Assembly: GCF_913063105.1 (NCBI RefSeq)
Contig: NZ_CAJXYQ010000010.1
Coordinates: forward strand, 62,001 to 126,000
Length of the DNA: 64,000 nt
Direction: 5' to 3'
Origin: an uncultured Draconibacterium sp.
GTDB taxonomy: Bacteria; Bacteroidota; Bacteroidia; Bacteroidales; Prolixibacteraceae
The translations under genes were made by a program, and so were the position numbers. The notes below the pieces were generated by a model. That model ran no database searches. It was given only the letters and a program-made list of their open reading frames with translations, and was not told the origin of the DNA. This document shows, one piece after another, positions 16,010 to 25,319 of this stretch; the first letter of the stretch is position 1; each line of letters opens with the position of its first letter.

Positions 16010-17698
16010 TTAGTGGCTGCTGCCAATAACTTTAAAATGTTCGCCTGTTGCGTTCACAATGGCTTTATACCACCATTCCGGATAACCTGCAAAAATAGGT
16101 GATGCTGGCATTCCTGTTTCGGTGCGGGTAAATTCACCGTTGCTTTCACGTTTAATATTTCCGTCGGCATATTTAATTAACAGGTATTGCCCCAGTTCTT
16201 TCCAGCGTTGGGTCATATCTTCTGCTTCATTCACTGAAAATTCCGTAATAAATTTTCGTGCCTGTTCTTCGCTGGCAGTGTTGTATAAGGTTTCTGCCGC
16301 CTTGTCAATTACAGGCACAAAAGCTACAAACTTGTCTTCCAGTTCTTTTTGTACCAGTTTTACATCTTTTATCATGTCGTTGTATCGCAGGTAGGCAAAA
16401 TTGGCCACCTGTGTAAATGCCCAGAATGCCGATGTTTCGCTGTAGGTTAATAGGTCGCCGTTACCTACGGCAAAACATTCAGGAATTTCGGTAATTCCAC
16501 AATACATTGGTGCGTAGCAGGTAGAGTAGGCATCGTCAACCCCAAACCAAAGAATACCGCCAATGGGATTCGGTAACCAGTTGCGGCTTTGGGTTACAAA
16601 CGAAAAACCGGTTTGCTGAGTTGAAATAGCACGTTCGTTGCAGTAGGTTACCGAGTCAACCTCCCAGGTTAAACCTCTCCAACGATAAGGCAATCCGTAA
16701 GGGCCTGCCCCCAAATCCTGGGTCATATCCAGTTCGGTGCCTTCAAAGTGGTCGCGCATCATGCCCATTACATCCTGTACGTTCAGTTGCTTGTCGGGTT
16801 TAATCCAAAGAGGTAAACGGTTGGTCGGGAAGTCGTTTTCTCCGCCATGTTCAATAATCCCTTTTGCATATTCGGTGTAACTTTCCATTCCCTGGCTCAC
16901 TTTGTTAAAACCAGCCCATACGCGTGCGTCGCAAAAACGTGCACCGCCAAAATCAACCGGTGCATAAACGTCAGAAAAACTAAAATCTTTATTGGTACCG
17001 TTGTACCATCCTTTTTCGCGGGCAAATGAAATAACATCTTTTGAATACAAGCAATTTTTTGAATCGTTTAGCGGGAAAGTGGTTATTCGCGCTTGGTTGG
17101 CGTGGCCGCTTATAAAACCATCAGGAATTCGCATAGCCACCCAAACGGCACCTTTTTCGCCTTCTCCTTTGCCAATCATCTCAAGTATCCACACTTCTTC
17201 GGGGTCAGCAATTGAAAACGATTCCCCCGAGCTGTAATAACCATAGTCTTCAACAAGACCGGTCATTACCTCAATGGCTTCACGAGCTGTTTTTGCTCTT
17301 TGTAATGTTACGTATATTAAACTGCCGTAATCCATAATGGCTCCATCCTGGCTACCCAGTTCCTGGCGGCCACCAAAGGTAGTTTCGGCAATAGCCAACT
17401 GAAATTCGTTCATGTTGCCAATTACACTGTAAGTGTGCGCTGGCTGAGGTATTTCACCGAGGTATTTGCCTGTATCCCATTCGTAAATTTTACGCATCGC
17501 TCCTTCGGGATGGTCGGCAGCCGGTTGAAAATATAATTCGCCGTAAAGGGTGTGCGAATCGGCGGCATAAGTTATCATTGTTGATCCGTCAACCGAAGCA
17601 CCTTTGGAAACCAAAAAATTGGTACACCCGTTTGAAACCTGCTGGTTTAACAGAATAAATGCCATTACGAGCATTCCTACCATTGAAATTTTCTTCAT
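16010..17698 (-). CDS. C69 family dipeptidase (PepD-like Ntn hydrolase)
   Basis: 562 residues. The hydrophobic N terminus ends in VSNGCTNFLVSKGAS: after removal of the leader, Cys25 would become the N-terminal nucleophile, as in C69 peptidases. The following DGSTMITYAADSH and GNMNEFQLAIAETTFGGR are family motifs. A likely secreted dipeptidase. The gene is monocistronic, with a TATCTTTG -7 box at 17727-17734 on the minus strand, 28 bases before the start. The C-terminal 100 residues are helical. Confidence 0.92.
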   Translation of the reverse strand: MKKISMVGMLVMAFILLNQQVSNGCTNFLVSKGASVDGSTMITYAADSHTLYGELYFQPAADHPEGAMRKIYEWDTGKYLGEIPQPAHTYSVIGNMNEFQLAIAETTFGGRQELGSQDGAIMDYGSLIYVTLQRAKTAREAIEVMTGLVEDYGYYSSGESFSIADPEEVWILEMIGKGEGEKGAVWVAMRIPDGFISGHANQARITTFPLNDSKNCLYSKDVISFAREKGWYNGTNKDFSFSDVYAPVDFGGARFCDARVWAGFNKVSQGMESYTEYAKGIIEHGGENDFPTNRLPLWIKPDKQLNVQDVMGMMRDHFEGTELDMTQDLGAGPYGLPYRWRGLTWEVDSVTYCNERAISTQQTGFSFVTQSRNWLPNPIGGILWFGVDDAYSTCYAPMYCGITEIPECFAVGNGDLLTYSETSAFWAFTQVANFAYLRYNDMIKDVKLVQKELEDKFVAFVPVIDKAAETLYNTASEEQARKFITEFSVNEAEDMTQRWKELGQYLLIKYADGNIKRESNGEFTRTETGMPASPIFAGYPEWWYKAIVNATGEHFKVIGSSH

Positions 17699-17798
17699 TT
17701 TTAATCAGTTTATTTTATGAAAGCAACAAAGATAATTAAATGTGGTTTGCGGATTATGATTTTTGTTTGTTGAAATGGTGGAAAACAAAATTGAAAAT

Positions 17799-17827
17799 GG
17801 ATTCCATCTTTTCGATAGATGGAATCC
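17799..17827 (-). terminator. Hairpin terminator after the methionine gamma-lyase-type gene
   Basis: GGATTCCATCT (17799-17809) pairs perfectly with AGATGGAATCC (17817-17827) around a 7-base loop. On the minus strand it is followed by ATTTTC, a weak T-run. It starts 8 bases after the stop codon. Confidence 0.7.
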
Positions 17828-17835
17828 AAATATTG

Positions 17836-19017
17836 TTACAAGCATCCTTTTATCTTCCCAAAAGTTTCCTCAATATCATTGTCTAATCCAACAGAAAATC
17901 GAACCAAGCCATCCGATAATCCCATTTCTTTTTGTACTTCAATAGGAACTTCTGACGATGTGCTATGTCCTGAGCAACTAAAAAGTGTGCGGAAATAACC
18001 CAGCGAAACGGCCAGGTAGCCAACACCTGCCTGTTGCATTTTAAACATTACTTCGTTGGCCCGTTTTTCTGTTTCCAAATCGATGGAAAGGATGCCGCCA
18101 TAGCCAAATTCATTGTTCATTATCGAGTTATGCAGACTATGCTGGGGATGATCTTTTAGTCCGGGGTATTTAACTTTTTGTCCCAGTTTCTGTAACTCTT
18201 CGGCAACAAACAGCGCATTTTTGCTGTGTTGTTTCATGCGAAGGTGCAAGGTATGCAGGTTTTTCAGAATGCCGGAAGAACGCAAGGGGTCGAGCACCGG
18301 GCCTAACAGCATAGCAGTTCCGTCGTTTACATTCGAAAGCTGGTTAATAAATTCGTTCGATCCGCAAATTGCACCGGCTACACAATCATTTTTACCGTTA
18401 ATGAATTTGGTCATACTGTAAACCACAAAGTCGGCTCCCAATTCTGCCGGCGAAAAAATCATGGGAGTAAAGGTATTGTCAACCATTAATTTAGCTCCAT
18501 TATTGTGCGCAATTTTTGCCAGTTCCGGAATATCTGACACCTGAAGCAGCGGATTGGTAACGGTTTCGGTGTAAATAACTTTTGTGTTGAGGCGCATGGC
18601 ATTTTTCACTTGCTCCAGGTTGGTAATATCTACAAACGAAACTTCAATGTTGTATTTTGGCAACCAGTTTTTCAGAAAAGCATAAGTGCCGCCATAGGTG
18701 GTTACGCTGGTAACAATATGGTCGCCCGAATTGCAAAGCTGTAATAGCGAGCAGGTAATTGCTGCCATTCCTGAAGCTGTTATCCATGCCGATTCTGTTT
18801 TTTCCATAGCCGCCAAAGCATCAGCAAGGTATTTATTACTCGGGTTCCAGTGGCGCGAGTACAAAAAGCAACCTTCCATGTGGCCCAGGAACGTTTCTTC
18901 CATGGTTTCGCCTTCTAAAAAAGTGTAAGTTGACGAATCGGTAATTGAAGGGTTTACACCACCAAATTCGCCAAATTGCTGAATGTCGTAAATTCTTTTT
19001 GCAGGATCTGAGTTCAT
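17836..19017 (-). CDS. Cys/Met metabolism PLP-dependent enzyme (methionine gamma-lyase type)
   Basis: 393 residues, cytoplasmic fold-type I PLP enzyme of the trans-sulfuration family. The PLP Lys is K204 in YSMTKFINGKND; SRHWNPSNKYL matches the YSRxxNPT region and SGMAA the phosphate site. The sequence is closer to methionine gamma-lyase/aminotransferase-like members than to MetB or MetC, so release of methanethiol from methionine is possible; cystathionine chemistry cannot be excluded. The ATG at 19017 is used rather than a TTG two codons earlier. It is not linked to the methionine genes at 58-62 kb. Confidence 0.82.
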   Translation of the reverse strand: MNSDPAKRIYDIQQFGEFGGVNPSITDSSTYTFLEGETMEETFLGHMEGCFLYSRHWNPSNKYLADALAAMEKTESAWITASGMAAITCSLLQLCNSGDHIVTSVTTYGGTYAFLKNWLPKYNIEVSFVDITNLEQVKNAMRLNTKVIYTETVTNPLLQVSDIPELAKIAHNNGAKLMVDNTFTPMIFSPAELGADFVVYSMTKFINGKNDCVAGAICGSNEFINQLSNVNDGTAMLLGPVLDPLRSSGILKNLHTLHLRMKQHSKNALFVAEELQKLGQKVKYPGLKDHPQHSLHNSIMNNEFGYGGILSIDLETEKRANEVMFKMQQAGVGYLAVSLGYFRTLFSCSGHSTSSEVPIEVQKEMGLSDGLVRFSVGLDNDIEETFGKIKGCL

Positions 19018-19146
19018 GTTCAACGATTTAAGTTTGACGGCAAGTTAAACGGAAAGAATCTACGAGAGAATGATTTTTGTCTGTTCTTGCATTTCGTGCA
19101 GGCTGCTTTTTAAATTAGAGGAATAAGTAATAAGCCAACTATTGTA

Positions 19147-20223
19147 TCAGGGCGCAAATACTTCGCCACAGCAACTATCGGATTTAGCGCCTGTAGCCGA
19201 TGCTAAACAGTTCTTTTCTTCAAGCATACGCAGCACTCCCATAAATGCAAATACCAGCGCTTCTTTAAAATTAATGAGGTTGGGGTCTGGCAGAACCAGT
19301 TGAGTAGAGGTGTAATTTTTTATTCTTTCAATTAAAAACGAATTAAAAGCGCCACCTCCGGTTATAAGCATTTTGCCTGTTCCGCTGACGCTGTTGGTAA
19401 GCTGTATGGCAATATGCTCATAAACTGTTCGCAAAATATCGTATTCATTTATTTGCTGTGCTTGTATGACTGGTAAAAATGTTTCTTCCATCCATTCTCT
19501 GCCCAGTGATTTTGGCGCTAATTGCCGATAATAGGGCAGAGCATTTAGTTTATCGAGCACATTTTTATGAAGTTTTCCAAGTTTTCCCAGATCTCCGTTT
19601 TTGTCGAATGGTTTACCAAGTTTTTCCGCAAACTGGTTTAAAACAATATTTACCGGACAAACATCAAAGGCTCTTCTTAATCCATCCTGTTCAAACGAAA
19701 TATTGGCAAACCCGCCCAGGTTTAGGCAATAATCGTATTCACCAAAAAGCAGGCGGTCGCCAATGGGAACCAATGGAGCACCTTGTCCGCCTTTGGCCAC
19801 ATCAAGGCTTCTGAAATCGGCAACTGTTATTGTATTTGTTGCTGATGCAATAGTTGCTCCATTGCCAATTTGCAAGGTGTAACCCAAGTCGGGCCTGTGA
19901 AATATTGTGTGACCATGTGAAGCAATCAAATCCGGTGCGAATTTGGTTTTTTGAATAAACTTTTGAATCTGTTCGCCCAGGTATGAGCCGTATTTTGTAT
20001 TTAATAGGGTAAGTTCGTTTTTTGACAATTGTGGGGCGGTTTCGAGTCGATTTTTCCAGATTTTTGGATAAGCTATGGTCTCGGCTTCGAGCAGATGGTA
20101 TATCCAACGGTTGCCTGCAAACCGAAATTCAACAGCTGCTATGTCCAGGCCATCAAGCGAAGTTCCCGACATCAAGCCAATGGCTTTAATTGTTTTATGT
20201 TTTTTAAATGGCGTTTTTATCAT
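19147..20223 (-). CDS. anmK: Anhydro-N-acetylmuramic acid kinase
   Basis: 358 residues. Cytoplasmic enzyme that opens and phosphorylates 1,6-anhydro-MurNAc from cell-wall recycling to MurNAc-6-phosphate. The ATP-phosphate motif IGLMSGTSLDGLD is at the N terminus, then SHGHTIFH, LNLGGFANIS and ITGGGAFN near the C terminus, all in family order. The ATG at 20223 overlaps the TGA of the M23 peptidase gene (ATGA), giving translational coupling of a wall hydrolase and a wall-recycling kinase. Confidence 0.95.
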   Translation of the reverse strand: MIKTPFKKHKTIKAIGLMSGTSLDGLDIAAVEFRFAGNRWIYHLLEAETIAYPKIWKNRLETAPQLSKNELTLLNTKYGSYLGEQIQKFIQKTKFAPDLIASHGHTIFHRPDLGYTLQIGNGATIASATNTITVADFRSLDVAKGGQGAPLVPIGDRLLFGEYDYCLNLGGFANISFEQDGLRRAFDVCPVNIVLNQFAEKLGKPFDKNGDLGKLGKLHKNVLDKLNALPYYRQLAPKSLGREWMEETFLPVIQAQQINEYDILRTVYEHIAIQLTNSVSGTGKMLITGGGAFNSFLIERIKNYTSTQLVLPDPNLINFKEALVFAFMGVLRMLEEKNCLASATGAKSDSCCGEVFAP

Positions 20224-21917
20224 TTCCAAAAGCTGGCTTTGTAAATGGCAGTATTGTTTCGGTAATCGCTTACACTGAGTTTAAAATTATGGGTTTTACC
20301 TAATACAAAGCGTTCTGCATCAAAATAATGGGTAATTATTCCTGTTTTAGCATCGTATTCAAAAAGTGCCCACTTTTCGTCAATGAAGCCTTCAATCGAC
20401 TTTATTCCTGCCAGATCATCTTTTATTTTGAAACGTATCCTATTTGATTCGGTTAAGGAATTATTCACAACACTTAAAGGTTCTATTTCCGGAGGAATAG
20501 TGTCAACAGTAAGCGCATAAACACCCAGGTTGCGTGTTTCGGTGCTTACCCAGCCGTTTTCGTAATTTCCACCTGCGGAATTAAATTCTCCGGTTGAAGG
20601 GTTTACATAGGCTAATAGTACTTTTGTTTGCAGATGCAGGGGGAGGCTGTCGGCGCGCAAAGCAATGATGGCATTTTTATGCAAAGGCACTGTGTTGTTA
20701 TGAAAAAAATGGTAATCGGTATAGAGTTCTTTCCAGGAAGGTTCTGTGCGGTATTCAAATTCAAAATCGGCATAAAGCGCATCCCGTGGAATTTCAATAT
20801 GGGCAGTTTCATTTCTAAATGTGTTGGTTTGCTGGTAGTAAAAAACAGGCTTTCTTGTGGAATCATTTTGTAATGTCATTTCATTTCCCTGCAATGAAAA
20901 TGCCAGCCTGGAGCTGTTGCCATAAGTATCCTGCAATTCGATATTTACCTTCTTTGTTTCTGCGTCACTGGCTACAAGTCTGCCTTCGGTACCGTTATGG
21001 GTGTAAATTGGTAATTTGTTTCCGGGGTCCAGCCAGGTTTTTATGTAACGCCGTTTTATGGTTTTGTAGGCACTATAAACAATGTGGCTGTTAATATAAC
21101 GCGAGGTGCTAAACGAAAACCGGTTGAGCGAAAAAGTAAATTGTTCCACATCGTTAACCGACATACGCAGCAGGTTTATGCCGCATTTATTATAACTGCC
21201 ATTAAAATAGTCATTGGTTTCAATTCCAACCCCAATTTCGCCTCCAAAGGTAATTTCCGGATTGTTTTTCAGCCGGTAAGTTCCGTTAAAAGCTTCTGCC
21301 TGGTAGGTTTGCGGGGCGTTAGAGCCGTTAATGTGCGACTGTTTTGTTAGCGGTACCAAAATTACGGAAAATATTTTTGGAGCAATATTATCGGTAATCG
21401 GGAAATCATATTGTAACGGATTCAAAGGTTCTTCTGTTTGCGTATCCCTAATTTCGAAATGCAGGTGTGGCCCTCCGGAACTTCCACTATTTCCGCTTTT
21501 CCCAATTTCCTGGTCTTGCTTCATCGCGAAAAGATAGGGAGGCACCTGGAGGTCAACTCTGAACGATTTCTTTTCATACTGTTTATCTTTTACAAACTTT
21601 TCAATGGCGGGGGTAAAGCTGTTTAAATGGCCGTAAACCGTTGTTGTTCCATTAGCATGATTCAGATACAATGCTTTTCCGTATCCGGTAGGCGAAACAA
21701 CAATGCGCGAAATATAGCCATCGGCCACTGCATAAACGGGTAATCCGGTTACACCTTGCGTTTTTATGTCGATTCCTGAATGAAAATGGTTAGTTCTTAA
21801 TTCTGCAAAACTGCCACTTAACAATAGCGGAATTTTAAGCGGATTGGAATAATAGCGCTGTTGCGCTGTACTCAATACCGAAATCAGAAATAAAAAGTAG
21901 GTGAAAAATATTTTCAT
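20220..21917 (-). CDS. Secreted M23 family metallopeptidase
   Basis: 565 residues with signal peptide (MKIFFTYF to LSTAQQ). The LytM-type zinc site is near the N terminus: HFHSGIDIKT supplies His and Asp, and PHLHFEIRD supplies the HxH motif. A long C-terminal part (about 200-565) is built of beta-sandwich segments, unlike short LytM proteins. It should cut peptidoglycan cross-links in the periplasm. The ATG at 21917 is chosen because an upstream in-frame ATG would add 25 residues before the signal peptide. A TAAATTTG box lies at 21938-21945 on the minus strand. Coupled to anmK. Confidence 0.92.
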   Translation of the reverse strand: MKIFFTYFLFLISVLSTAQQRYYSNPLKIPLLLSGSFAELRTNHFHSGIDIKTQGVTGLPVYAVADGYISRIVVSPTGYGKALYLNHANGTTTVYGHLNSFTPAIEKFVKDKQYEKKSFRVDLQVPPYLFAMKQDQEIGKSGNSGSSGGPHLHFEIRDTQTEEPLNPLQYDFPITDNIAPKIFSVILVPLTKQSHINGSNAPQTYQAEAFNGTYRLKNNPEITFGGEIGVGIETNDYFNGSYNKCGINLLRMSVNDVEQFTFSLNRFSFSTSRYINSHIVYSAYKTIKRRYIKTWLDPGNKLPIYTHNGTEGRLVASDAETKKVNIELQDTYGNSSRLAFSLQGNEMTLQNDSTRKPVFYYQQTNTFRNETAHIEIPRDALYADFEFEYRTEPSWKELYTDYHFFHNNTVPLHKNAIIALRADSLPLHLQTKVLLAYVNPSTGEFNSAGGNYENGWVSTETRNLGVYALTVDTIPPEIEPLSVVNNSLTESNRIRFKIKDDLAGIKSIEGFIDEKWALFEYDAKTGIITHYFDAERFVLGKTHNFKLSVSDYRNNTAIYKASFWK

Positions 21918-22109
21918 TGTTGTTTTATTGAAGGCGTCAAATTTATACAAATAATGATTCAAATAATGGTTTATGTAATTGTATGGCAGCAATTCTAAAT
22001 CAATACCCGAATATCACAGCAATTGCACATGGTAAAAGATTAACAATGGCTTGTTAGCATAAAATGGATGCAATCGATTTGAATTACTTTTACAATCAGG
22101 AAAAAAAGT

Positions 22110-22117
22110 TAACTTTG
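22110..22117 (+). promoter_or_regulatory. Candidate promoter of the zapB-like/zapA operon
   Basis: TAACTTTG is an exact TAnnTTTG match, with TTTT at 22088-22091 as a weak -33 element (18-base spacing). It is 19 bases before the start at 22137. Confidence 0.45.
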
Positions 22118-22136
22118 TTCGCGAAATGCAGCTAAA

Positions 22137-22430
22137 ATGACCGAAGAGGACCACTTGCTAATTAATGATTTGAAACGAAATACGCAGCAACTGTTCGAAA
22201 AATATATAGCGTTGGAACAGAAAAATGTTTTGCTGAGTAAACGGGTGGAAAGCCTGGAAAACGAACTTGAATTATTGGAGCATGAAAAGATAGAATTAGG
22301 TCGTAACTATGAGCAACTGAAAGTAGCCAATCGAATTTTATCGGCAAATGATGAAAACGGAGAAGCTAAACAGAAAATAGATGTTTTGATACGGGAGATT
22401 GATAAATGTATTGCATTACTAAATAAGTAA
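22137..22430 (+). CDS. Coiled-coil protein upstream of zapA (ZapB-like)
   Basis: 97 residues, almost entirely heptad-repeat coiled coil (about 5-75) with alternating Leu and Glu/Lys, no signal peptide. It lies 4 bases before zapA, the usual place of a small coiled-coil partner in Bacteroidota. By size and form it resembles ZapB or division-site coiled coils, but homology cannot be shown from sequence alone. A four-codon reading frame (ATG CAG CTA AAA TGA, 22126-22140) overlaps its start codon. Confidence 0.7.
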   Translation: MTEEDHLLINDLKRNTQQLFEKYIALEQKNVLLSKRVESLENELELLEHEKIELGRNYEQLKVANRILSANDENGEAKQKIDVLIREIDKCIALLNK

Positions 22431-22434
22431 TGTT

Positions 22435-22737
22435 TTGAAAGATAAAGACTTTAGAATACATATTAAGATTGATGGCAGGGTTTACCCCTTAAACATTAAT
22501 CGCGATGAAGAAGAGAGATACAGAAAGGCTGCAAAGATTGTTGAAGAAACAATTTCTACTTTTAGAAAAATGTTTCAGGATAATGACAATCAGGATATTA
22601 TGGCAATGTCGGCATTTCAGTTAGCTTTACGCTATACTGAAGAGCAACAACGCCGGGATTACTCTCAATTTATCGATGATATAAAAGATATTAAGGATGA
22701 TATTTCTGATTTTTTGAAAGAAAAAGAACAGAAATGA
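22435..22737 (+). CDS. zapA: Cell division protein ZapA
   Basis: 100 residues. ZapA bundles FtsZ filaments at mid-cell. The N-terminal beta part has FRIHIKIDGRVYPLNI with the typical I-x-G-R-x-Y-P-L pattern, and the C-terminal two-thirds form a long coiled-coil helix. The only possible start giving the family N terminus is a TTG at 22435; the nearby ATG at 22430 is out of frame and stops at once. It is followed by a strong terminator before rny. Confidence 0.9.
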   Translation: MKDKDFRIHIKIDGRVYPLNINRDEEERYRKAAKIVEETISTFRKMFQDNDNQDIMAMSAFQLALRYTEEQQRRDYSQFIDDIKDIKDDISDFLKEKEQK

Positions 22738-22762
22738 GTTCGAAATAAAATACAAATCAAAG

Positions 22763-22811
22763 CCCGTATTAGGCCGGTTCAAGCGAGAACCTGGTTTATT
22801 ACGGGTTTTTT
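22763..22811 (+). terminator. Long hairpin terminator between zapA and rny
   Basis: CCCGTA pairs with TACGGG, continuing through AGGCC-GGTTC with GAACC-TGGTT, so almost the whole segment 22763-22805 folds into one stem (one mismatch, one bulge) with a six-base loop AAGCGA, followed by TTTTTT. The stem is longer than usual for a terminator. Confidence 0.85.
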
Positions 22812-22830
22812 AGTAACTAATATTTTGAAT

Positions 22831-24384
22831 ATGGATTTAATAATAGGAATAGTCGCAGGGTTTGTCGTCGGAGGAGCATTGGCTTATCTGATTTGGGATA
22901 AAGCCCTGAAGGCGAAAAAAAGACGGATACTTGGCGAAGGAAAAGCCGAGGCCGAAGTGATAAAAAAGGATAAAATATTGCAGGCTAAAGAAAAATTCCT
23001 GCAACTGAAGTCGGAACACGAGAAGTACATAAACGAAAAAAACTCGTACCTGGCTAAAGAAGAGAACCGACACAAGCAACGCGAGGCAACACTAAATCAG
23101 CGTCGCGATGAACTGAACCGTAAAACCAAGGAATTTGAAACTACACGACGTGAAGTGGATGCAATTCGAGAGAATTTAAACACACAACTTCAGCGTGTTG
23201 AGCACAAAAGCGAAGAGCTTGATAAAGTGCACCGCCAACACCTTGAAAAACTGGAGCAAATTTCAGGTTTGTCAGCCGATGACGCTAAAGCGCAGTTGGT
23301 TGAATCGTTGCAAGAGGAGGCTAAAACCGAAGCTGTTGCCTACATCAACGAAATAATGGAAGAAGCCAAGCAAACGGCCAATAAAGAAGCAAAGAAGATT
23401 GTTGTAAAATCTATACAACGCGTAGCTACTGAAACGGCCATTGAGAATGCGGTTACCATTTTTCATATTGAAAGTGATGAAATTAAAGGACGTATTATCG
23501 GTAGGGAAGGACGAAATATTCGTGCTTTAGAGGCAGCTACAGGTGTTGAGATTGTTGTTGATGATACACCTGAAGCGATTGTGCTGTCGGCATTCGACCC
23601 TGTACGTCGTGAAATTGCACGCCTTGCCTTACACCAGTTAGTTACCGATGGACGAATTCATCCGGCACGAATTGAAGAGGTAGTGCAAAAAGTGAAAAAA
23701 CAAATTGAAGAGGAAGTAATTGAAACCGGAAAACGTACGGCAATCGACCTTGGTATTCATGGTTTGCACCCCGAATTAATTCGTTTGGTAGGAAAGATGA
23801 AATACCGCTCGTCTTATGGTCAAAATCTGTTGCAGCACTCACGCGAGGTAGCCAACCTTTGTGCTACAATGGCATCAGAGCTGGGTTTAAATCCGAAAAA
23901 AGCCAAACGTGCCGGCTTATTACATGATATTGGAAAAGTGCCCGATGATGAGCCAGAATTACCACACGCAGTACTGGGTATGAAATTGGCTGAGAAATAC
24001 AAGGAAAAGCCGGACATTTGCAATGCTATTGGAGCGCACCACGACGAAGTGGAAATGCAGTCTTTAATGGCTCCAATTGTTCAGGTTTGCGATGCTATTT
24101 CTGGTGCGCGCCCAGGTGCACGCCGCGAGGTGGTGGAATCGTACATCAAACGATTAAAAGACCTTGAAGATCTTGCCCTATCTTATCCGGGAGTTACAAA
24201 AACCTATGCAATTCAGGCAGGTAGAGAATTACGTGTAATTGTTGGTGCCGATAAAATGAATGACCAGGAAACGGAACAGCTTTCGTACGATATTTCTAAA
24301 AGAATTCAGGATGAAATGACGTATCCGGGACAGATTAAAATTACGGTAATTCGCGAAACACGTGCTGTAAGTTATGCCAAGTAA
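22831..24384 (+). CDS. rny: Ribonuclease Y
   Basis: 517 residues. Membrane-anchored endoribonuclease that starts mRNA decay. Order: N-terminal membrane helix (about 3-22), long coiled coil (about 25-195), KH domain (about 205-270, with [15 protein letters not shown]) and HD domain (about 330-425) with the metal-binding pair in [14 protein letters not shown] and GAHHDEVE. The ATG at 22831 is used; a TTG two codons earlier is less likely. It has its own transcription unit, between a strong terminator and a bidirectional terminator. Confidence 0.96.
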   Translation: MDLIIGIVAGFVVGGALAYLIWDKALKAKKRRILGEGKAEAEVIKKDKILQAKEKFLQLKSEHEKYINEKNSYLAKEENRHKQREATLNQRRDELNRKTKEFETTRREVDAIRENLNTQLQRVEHKSEELDKVHRQHLEKLEQISGLSADDAKAQLVESLQEEAKTEAVAYINEIMEEAKQTANKEAKKIVVKSIQRVATETAIENAVTIFHIESDEIKGRIIGREGRNIRALEAATGVEIVVDDTPEAIVLSAFDPVRREIARLALHQLVTDGRIHPARIEEVVQKVKKQIEEEVIETGKRTAIDLGIHGLHPELIRLVGKMKYRSSYGQNLLQHSREVANLCATMASELGLNPKKAKRAGLLHDIGKVPDDEPELPHAVLGMKLAEKYKEKPDICNAIGAHHDEVEMQSLMAPIVQVCDAISGARPGARREVVESYIKRLKDLEDLALSYPGVTKTYAIQAGRELRVIVGADKMNDQETEQLSYDISKRIQDEMTYPGQIKITVIRETRAVSYAK

Positions 24385-24402
24385 ATAAATTTAAAGAATC
24401 AT

Positions 24403-24438
24403 AAAAAAAGCTTCAACCATTTGGTTGAAGCTTTTTTT
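24403..24438. terminator. Bidirectional terminator after rny
   Basis: AAAAAAAGCTTCAACC pairs with GGTTGAAGCTTTTTTT around a four-base loop. It serves rny and the convergent SirB1-like gene, whose stop codon touches its edge. Confidence 0.9.
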
Positions 24439-25316
24439 TATACCTCAAACAAGGCCAGCAATTTTTCAATCTTTTTTTGCTTTTCGGTATAACCAACCGC
24501 TACATACGATTCCAGCATCGATTCCAGTAGCCTCCTTAAAAACAACACATCGGGAAGTGGTTCTGCATAATCGCGGAATGGTTTATAATCGTTTCTTTTT
24601 AAATGGTAATCAATTTCTTTCCGGCTGGTAATGGCTCCTTTATTCGATGGGTTAATGTAAAATAAAACCTCGGTGTCGCGCGTTGAGCCATGAACTTTCT
24701 GTGCCAGCTCTGCATCAACAATGGCCACCAACGGATTTTTAGGAAAATCAACCAGAAAAGCAGGAAGCTCGATGGCTCTTGCAATAATGGTATAAAATAT
24801 ACTCATTGAAATTGGATTACCCCTTTTGGTATCGAGCAGCTGGTTTAGAAAACAATTTTGAGGAGAGTGAGGATTACTCAGGTTTATTGAATAGCCGTTA
24901 AGGTTAAAAATAAAATGGTTCAGTATTGTTGTTTTTTCCAGCAGTGTTAGCGAGTTATTCAGTTCTAACCATATTGATTTCCTGAGATTTTCAATCTTTA
25001 ACGACAGATTGAGCGGATTAAGATCGGGATACTGGAACTTGTCGATGGCACAGAAGCCTTCACATAAATCCTGTTTTTCCGGAGCCAGGGTTATCCAGTG
25101 TTTAACTCCGGCATAAGTTCTTTTAAATTGCAGGTTCTGAATAATATTTTCAATGCGATTCTGGCTGTTCTCATCAAAACTTTGTTCCCATTTTTTCTCG
25201 AGCGCCGGAATAATTTCGTCATCTTCCTTAAGCAGTTCCTGTTCTACTAACTCAAAAACGGTTCTGTCCGGATCATCAAGAAGGTTAATCAGTGCTTCAA
25301 GTCGTTGTGGTTCCAT
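24438..25316 (-). CDS. SirB1-family transglutaminase-like protein
   Basis: 292 residues. The central part (about 100-220) matches the Transglut_core2/SirB1 family: LNQLLDTKRGNPISMSIFY and later LPAFLVDFPKNPLVA. The usual Cys-His-Asp set of active transglutaminases is not evident, so a non-enzymatic role is possible. N-terminal HEAT-like helices (1-70) precede it. It starts 3 bases after the nucleoside phosphorylase gene, so the two form an operon. Biochemical function unknown. Confidence 0.8.
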   Translation of the reverse strand: MEPQRLEALINLLDDPDRTVFELVEQELLKEDDEIIPALEKKWEQSFDENSQNRIENIIQNLQFKRTYAGVKHWITLAPEKQDLCEGFCAIDKFQYPDLNPLNLSLKIENLRKSIWLELNNSLTLLEKTTILNHFIFNLNGYSINLSNPHSPQNCFLNQLLDTKRGNPISMSIFYTIIARAIELPAFLVDFPKNPLVAIVDAELAQKVHGSTRDTEVLFYINPSNKGAITSRKEIDYHLKRNDYKPFRDYAEPLPDVLFLRRLLESMLESYVAVGYTEKQKKIEKLLALFEV

Positions 25317-25319
25317 TCC

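Noticed and set aside
22741..22830. 6S RNA gene between zapA and the next gene, as in E. coli
   Set aside because: The gap is only about 90 bases and is filled by one terminator-like hairpin; 6S RNA needs roughly twice that length and a central bubble.
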